A DNA stretch of 64,000 nucleotides, from the NCBI RefSeq assembly GCF_016545825.1, contig NC_052622.1, positions 4,531,001-4,595,000 on the forward strand, given 5' to 3'. A model generated the notes under the pieces. That model was not told the origin of the DNA. It did no database searches and saw only the letters and a program-made list of their open reading frames with translations. Each line of letters opens with the position of its first letter. Within the stretch, counting starts at the first letter, position 1. Below, in pieces: positions 58,141-64,000 of this stretch. The DNA comes from Eucalyptus grandis (lineage: Eukaryota; Streptophyta; Magnoliopsida; Myrtales; Myrtaceae). Both the position numbers and the translations under genes were made by a program.

Positions 58141-59095
58141 AATCAATTTTCCTATGATCGTGACTCATGGGGTGAAGAAAGAAGATGGAGATGAAGAAGG
58201 AGGAGGAAAAAAACATGAAGAAGAGAACAAGAAGAAAGAGAGGTATCAGAAGGAATTGATGGGGAGAGGGTGGATTTGTTCGTTGACGGAACGTGGAAAT
58301 AACGTTCACGTGGAGAGAGTGGAAGAAACGTGGAGAAAGAAAGATTTTATGTGAAGCAAAATCTTTTGAATTTTCAATGGGTGGAAATTTCCGAGACGTG
58401 CTATATGTCTAGGTCAATGAAGGGGGTCATCAATTGAGAAGGGTTGTGACATGACTCCACTAATAATGGAATGGAATTTCAGTTTTGCTTCCACCACCTT
58501 TAATTGCTTGACTTGCATGCATTTGTTACGTGCTTGACTTGGGCTTTTTGCAACTGAAAGTATCATGCCCCGTCAATGGGGAGATGAAATTGTCAATAAA
58601 GTCATTTAGGACCCACTGTTGCTTCAAACTTGTCCTACATAAATCCCATCTTTATATAGCTGTACTAGCTTAAATTTATTCTAAAGCACTATAGTTATTG
58701 TTGCCAAGTGCATTGCAATAATACAATTATAGTACATGATTTTGCTTTTCAACAGAGCATAGGAGAGGATCTTTATGTAACTTCTTTTTGTACAAAATAA
58801 ATATAATGATTTTTTTTTTTTTTTCAGATTTGCACGACAAAATACGTAGTCATTCATGACTAGGTCGACGATGACCCTGTGCGATATATCAGTCATATGA
58901 GATACTTTTCTTAAATATGAGAGACTTTTCTTAAAGCAATTATTTATTTCATGAAATGATTCAATCATGTAAAAAATTGGAATTACGTATAAAGTTTGTG
59001 ACTTAATTTAGGCTTTGATGATGACATTTATACATAAAACCTCTGTTTTAAAGCAATTCCAGTGATAGACTAATTCTATTTAAGTGTTCTCTTAA

Positions 59096-59457
59096 GAGGG
59101 TGTGACTGGGGTGGTAAAGATTCACGTCAACTCCATCATCTTGTCAGTCACGCATTGGCTCTCGAAAAGAACAGGTACCATTCATGGTAATAGAACATGA
59201 GATCCTGGACATGACGAAAATCCATTCGCTATAAAACAATTCGTGTACAGCTGACGCCCACTCTTCCCGTGTTGTGGTCTTGTCGAATCAAAGGATGTCT
59301 ACCATTATTTGCATCATCATTGTGCTTTCATGGAATCGCATGTTTCTTTGCTAATCGCTAGTTATTGAAGGTGAAAAATTGAATGGAGCAAGAATTTACT
59401 AGTTGAATAAACCCACTGATTTGTTCTTTTGGGTAAAAATATACCATTTCGGTGAAT
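59096..59457. other. Highly conserved island, second copy
   Basis: The partner of 20035-20400. The two are nearly identical over about 360 bp, with a few substitutions and short indels. Confidence 0.5.
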
Positions 59458-60764
59458 AGTCAATATATTAGTATAGTCTCATGTAACAATGTTGTTAAAA
59501 AGTTTCTCAAAATAGATTGATTTGGATTTACTGATTACCTATCAAGACTTAGAAAACAATTGATTTGATTAAGCTAAAAATTTGGTTACATGCTGATAGG
59601 AATATATAATTCCTATTTTCTGTTCAATTTACAACTTGCATTTCGTATATAAAGTATAATCATTATTTTCAACATTCTTAACGAGTGTCAGGACGCACTA
59701 ATGTGATTCTATCAAATATTACACCCTTTTTTTAGCTAAAAGTAACGGCTACATATGACAAGATAAAAGTTTTCGATATATAACTAATTATAACTAAAAG
59801 AGAGAAAGCATGATGCTCGTGGGCTTTAAAAAAAGTCAGTTTGTCGATTCTTTCGCTTTATTACTTTTGAACAAAAAAAAAAAAAACTCCTTTTTTTTGC
59901 AAAGTTCAATAAAATAACTCACCTTCCACCGCTAATCAATTCTTATTTAATAGTCAAACTGAAGTTTTCTTCCGTACCCACAAGGCTGATTTTGTTCATT
60001 GTATCAATCATCAGGGTTAAATAGAAGTGGAGATCAAAAGAGATCACTCGTTTGAAATGATTGCACCAATTGCACGCACTAATGTCCAATCCACATCAAA
60101 GGCTATTGGGGTTGTTTTTGTCTTCAATAATTCTTGAAGCATGTCTCCCTTATGATCCTGGCTAACAATTATATCCCCTTTATCTGCCACGTCCATCATT
60201 AGGGTGAGAAAATTTTCAATAAAGATGTAAAGTCTGTGTGATGAAAAAAGTCATTACCACCCACTATTGCTTCGAATTGTCCCTACGTGGGTCCATTTAC
60301 TGTCATTCTTGCCATGTGCATTGCAAGAATACTATTATAGCATGGATATATATTACTATGCTGTTAAGCGGTGTATAAGAGAGGGTATTTTATTTAACTA
60401 CTATAATTTATACATTTTAGCTTCATATAAGGATTTTTTTTTTAGATTTGTGTGACAAATATGCATTCGTTCATGGCTAGGTCGACGATGACGCTGTGTT
60501 TTTTTTTTAAATAAAGATAATTTATTTCATGAAATGATTTGACCTTGTAAGAAATTGGGATTACATCAAAAGTTTGTGACTTAATTTAGCAAATATGGAA
60601 TAGATATCGAAGTGATCAAGCACCAAGGATGGAATATAAAAATTTCTAAGAATGTGGGGGAAGAAGTGGAAAGATAGTGATGGGATGTAGACCCAACAAT
60701 CACCTGGAGAAAGTGGAAGCAAAGTAGAGATAGCAAAGAAGGAAAGATCAAATGTATAAGAAGA

Positions 60765-61115
60765 TCCTTTGAATAGGTTCCCCTGATAATGAAACTTTGG
60801 ATTTGAGCAAGTTTTTAAAAGGTTTAAGGAGAAGTAGGTGGGAGATCCATTCTAGGACGGGAGACCCGGGAGACCCTATAATGTCACCCATGTATTCCCT
60901 ACCTGTGAGGAAGACAAAGAAACATGAGGAAATTTGGGGGCCTCGGGGTAGTGAAAGTAGACACAATATCGGGACTTTGATTTTAGCTATCGTCAAGTAG
61001 GTAGGCAAGTAAAATAGCTTCCCACACCTGGGATGAGTGAGGGAGGGTTAAAGGCCCTCTACTCGGTGGCACCCCTTACGGCAAGATCCCTCAATTAACC
61101 GCTATCCAAGTACCC
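60765..61115. repeat. Shared insertion upstream of the kinase, second copy
   Basis: The partner of 21720-22080. It has a small duplication gggagacccgggagacc (60866-60882) not present in the first copy. Confidence 0.5.
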
Positions 61116-61178
61116 CTAATAATGTAACTTCAGTTTGGGTCCACCCCTTTAATTGCTTGACCTTTTACATTTGTTCCG

Positions 61179-61205
61179 TTGACTGACTTGGGCTTTTTCT
61201 ATAAA
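61179..61205 (+). promoter_or_regulatory. Candidate W-box and TATA box
   Basis: ttgact at 61179-61184 and tataaa at 61200-61205, about 120 bp before the ATG at 61325. The arrangement is the same as for the 22288 gene. Confidence 0.5.
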
Positions 61206-61324
61206 GACCAGATGACTCCCAAGTCTCCAAATCTAACAATGAACGTCTAAGCATTTTATATTGCGCCTCCTCCACACACACCAATCAATTCTTTACCAAC
61301 TTCTCTTTGCCTAGATACAAAGGC

Positions 61325-64000
61325 ATGATTACTACTCTCGGCTCTACGAATATTTGTCGAGTGTTGCTACTCACTCTTGTCTTATTTCTAGCAATGACGA
61401 GCAATATCGAGTCGAGCAATCAACAGTGTGTTCCTTCATCCTGTGGTGACGTTCGTAATATAAGCTTCCCATTTCGACTGAAGAGTGACCCGCCGGCATG
61501 TGGTGTATCAAGATTCGAGCTGGCTTGTAAAGATAATCGCACTGTTCTGAACTTCCTTAATGGTAAGTACTATGTGCAGTTTATCGATTATACCAAAGAA
61601 CAAATTAGATTGGTTGATGGCGGGCTGCAAAGGGATAACTGCTCGTCTCTCCCCCATTTTCATGACTTCAATATGAGTTCCTATATATTGGCCCCATATA
61701 GCGGCCTGTACAACAAAAGTACAAATAGTATATTGGTCATTGTGAACTGCTCAAAACCTGTTAGTTCTCCATTCTACATTGCCACCAATCCATGCATTAA
61801 GGGGTCATACTCTACCAACATGTCATCGAATTGGAACTTGTATGCTTTGGTCAATCCAAAGGTATCGGATGTTAGGGATTTTTGCACCATTAGCGGTTGG
61901 ACATGGGCGTCACATGATTTTGGGGATGAGCAGGCTCATAATAGCTCTTTCAACTACAAGCAAATCCATAACATCATGGCCGATGGATTCCTTCTCCACT
62001 ATTTAATATCTTCATGGAAGAAAACTTTCTTTTGCTACTTTGATATCTATGGCTACTTTCGGCTCGGTCGTTACTTTTATTCCGAGCGCTTAAGTGTTGG
62101 CAGCATCGGAGGTCAGGCTTGCACATCCATGTACTATCATGGCGGTAAGTATTGATCGACATTGAAATTTCACTATAATTTTGCTGGATTCGTGCATTCT
62201 TTCACTTGCTACTTTCTCTTTGAAACTGGAAAATGAAAGGAATATCTAATATCCAAGAAAATTATGACAAAATATACATGATAGTGTACGTCAATGTGTA
62301 CGTGTGTCTAGATTATAATTTCTTTCCATAGAAGGGCTAAATCTGTACTGTAAAAAAAAGAAAAGAAAAAGGATTCTTGCGCGACCAACAACATGAGTAG
62401 TTTTTTGTTGGCATAGAATTTACATTTTTTTTAATTTCTTAATTAGTTCTTTAATGAGTCATTTCACTAATAATCCACGAGCCACTCGTTAACAATCCAT
62501 AAAAAAACTGTAGTCATGTTTCGATAGGAGGAACAAAATTATTCATTAAAAATGAAAAGCTCTGTTTTTCTTGATTTGTAGACAATAAATTCAACTTATA
62601 TAAAGTAGCTTGCTACTATCCTGTTTCCTCATGACTTTTGCTTTCCAAACTTTTTTTCCTTCAATTCTTTTTCACATCATTCATTCCTTCCACAGGTGTC
62701 CTAGATGATATTGCATTTTGGACAACTTGGGATTTACTAGTACCATTAAGTAAGCTGCAATGATTTATTCTTACAATATTTATGAAAAAAAAAACTATTC
62801 TAAATTTATTCTTACAATAATTATGAAAAAAAAAACCCTATTCTAACCTATCAAAATTTTCTTTAGTTTCTTTTGTGTAGTGAAATTCATAATCGGGATG
62901 CCATTTGTTGCGATATTTCTTATCTACAAGTATAGAAGAAGGCACATAGCAATGGACAAGAACATTGAAGAATTCTTGCAGGCTCATAACAACTTTTTGC
63001 CCATAAGGTACTCTTACTCAAATATCAAGAAGATCACCAAAATTTTAAGCACAAATTAGGTGAAGGGGTTATGGTTCTGTATACAAAGGAACACTCAAAA
63101 GCGGCAATGAGGTAGCCATCAAGATTTTAAAGCAATCTAAGGCCCATGGCCAAGATTTTATTAGTGAAGTAGCTACTATTGGAAGAATTCACCATGTTAA
63201 TATAGTGCAACTCATCGGTTTTTGCTTTGAAGGCTCGAAACAGGCTCTCGTGTATGACTTCATGTCAAATGGATCTTTGGATAAGCATATTTTCGCAAAA
63301 GAAGGTGATAAGTTTCTTGATTACAAGAAAATATATGAGATCGCTCTTGGGGTGGCAACGGGAATTGCATATTTACATCGAGGGTGTGACAAGCAAATAC
63401 TCCACTTTGATATCAAGCCTCACAACATTCTTTTAAACAAGAATTTCACTCCAAAAGTTTCTGATTTTGGACTCGCGAAACTTTATCCCATTGATCATAG
63501 CATAGTCTCAATGACTGCTGCAAGAGGAACTTTGGGATATATGGCACCTGAGTTGTTCTACAAAAACCTTGGGGGTGTTTCTTATAAAGCGGATGTCTAT
63601 AGCTTCGGGATGTTGCTAATGGAAATGGCAGGTAGAAGGAAAAATGTAAATGCAAATGCGGAACACTCAAGCCAAATTTATTTTCCGCTGTGGGTGTATG
63701 ACCACATCAATAAAGGAGAAAGTGTTGAAATGGACGAAGTTATAGAAGAGGAAAGGGAGGTGATAAAGAAGATGATAATAGTTGCACTTTGGTGTGTACA
63801 ATTAAACCCTGACCATCGGCCTCCAATGAACAAAGTCTTAGAAATGCTTGAAAGAGATATTGGTAATATTCAAATGCCTGCAAAACCGCTTATTTATCCA
63901 CCAGGTGAGCTAGTCAACGATCATAAAATTGAAATGGAATTAGAAACATTTCCAACTTCATCAAGCGCTCTCACAATTTCCACTAGTTTTCCATTTGGAG
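61325..64000 (+). pseudogene. LRK10L-type receptor kinase, frameshifted, runs off the edge
   Basis: Exons are 61325-62144, 62696-62749 and 62881 to beyond 64000, with phases and splice sites like the 22288 gene. The signal peptide, GUB_WAK-like ectodomain ([43 protein letters not shown]) and membrane segment are intact. In exon 3 one base is missing at about 63040, giving TAG at 63057-63059, and a G is missing from the GEGGYG codons (63064-63067). Together these shift the frame by two. From about 63070 the kinase is open to the window end, with [11 protein letters not shown] (non-RD), [10 protein letters not shown] and [13 protein letters not shown] is kept. Both losses lie in or beside homopolymers, so assembly error is possible. 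If real, the product would be a membrane-anchored ectodomain without kinase. The stop codon should lie within about 30 nt of the edge. Confidence 0.85.

Larger units (their letters stand above)
58141..61178. other. Upstream region of the 61325 gene (paralogue of 19040-22140)
   Basis: Collinear with the upstream region of the intact kinase. An A/T-rich 58800-58830 run and a tandem copy of gagatacttttcttaa-type sequence (58908-58935, also 19833-19866) are present. No independent gene. Confidence 0.65.

Noticed and set aside
58154..58354. Lys/Glu-rich ORF
   Set aside because: It is the purine-rich upstream block that recurs near 1200, 11200, 19080 and 45860 with different frames, so it is not coding.
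63227..63436. 69-codon plus-strand ORF
   Set aside because: It is an out-of-frame shadow of the kinase domain of the 61325 gene.
1..64000. A previously undescribed multi-gene system
   Set aside because: No set of intact neighbouring genes beyond the LRK10L kinases is present. The notable signals are duplication and transposon structures, reported above as such.

Overview
This window is nuclear DNA from a flowering plant. It has short exons with GT-AG introns, leaf-rust-10-type receptor kinases (LRK10L), plastid/mitochondrial mTERF and PPR genes, a plant Ty1-copia element and many MITEs. The coding style and the mTERF and LRK10L subfamilies look to me like a woody eudicot, possibly Myrtaceae/Eucalyptus; that is inference from memory and was not searched.

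The window is a decayed, repeatedly duplicated LRK10L cluster. Only one complete gene is visible, at 22288..24924 (three exons, 663 aa). It encodes a GUB_WAK ectodomain, a membrane segment and a non-RD kinase. A second near-complete copy starts at 61325 and runs off the right edge, but has two 1-nt deletions at the kinase glycine loop. The copy at 1525..4414 is a full-length pseudogene. At least eight further relics exist: exon-1-only copies near 10.5, 12.0, 46.3 and 54.7 kb; ectodomain fragments at 16.6 and 49.1 kb; a kinase relic at 32.5-34.0 kb; a C-terminal tail at 25.6 kb; and a signal-peptide stub at 55.7 kb. Almost all lie on the plus strand.

Layout: 0-5.9 kb, pseudogene and a flanking block. 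5.9-9.5 kb, small gene relics (RCC1-like, TNL C-terminus) and a MITE. 9.5-25 kb, first large duplicated unit, ending in the intact kinase. 25-35 kb, relics of a PPR-DYW gene (EMB2261-like), an LRR receptor kinase carrying a hAT MITE, and an LRK10L kinase. 35-39 kb, two mTERF pseudogenes. 39.9-44.8 kb, a young Ty1-copia element with 5-bp target duplication. 44.8-51.6 kb, second copy of the 12-18 kb unit. 51.6 kb, a 100-N gap followed by a Ty3-gypsy remnant and a probable LTR. 54-64 kb, second copy of the 10-11 and 18-25 kb units.

Functionally, the only genes likely to yield full proteins are the intact kinase and perhaps its right-hand paralogue. Both would be cell-surface receptor kinases of the type linked to immunity. 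The rest is a record of gene birth and death: tandem duplication, exon loss, transposon insertion into paralogous copies (giving clear empty/filled site pairs), and local amplification of an exon fragment into a 177/194-bp tandem array. I found no CRISPR array, operon, tRNA or rRNA gene.
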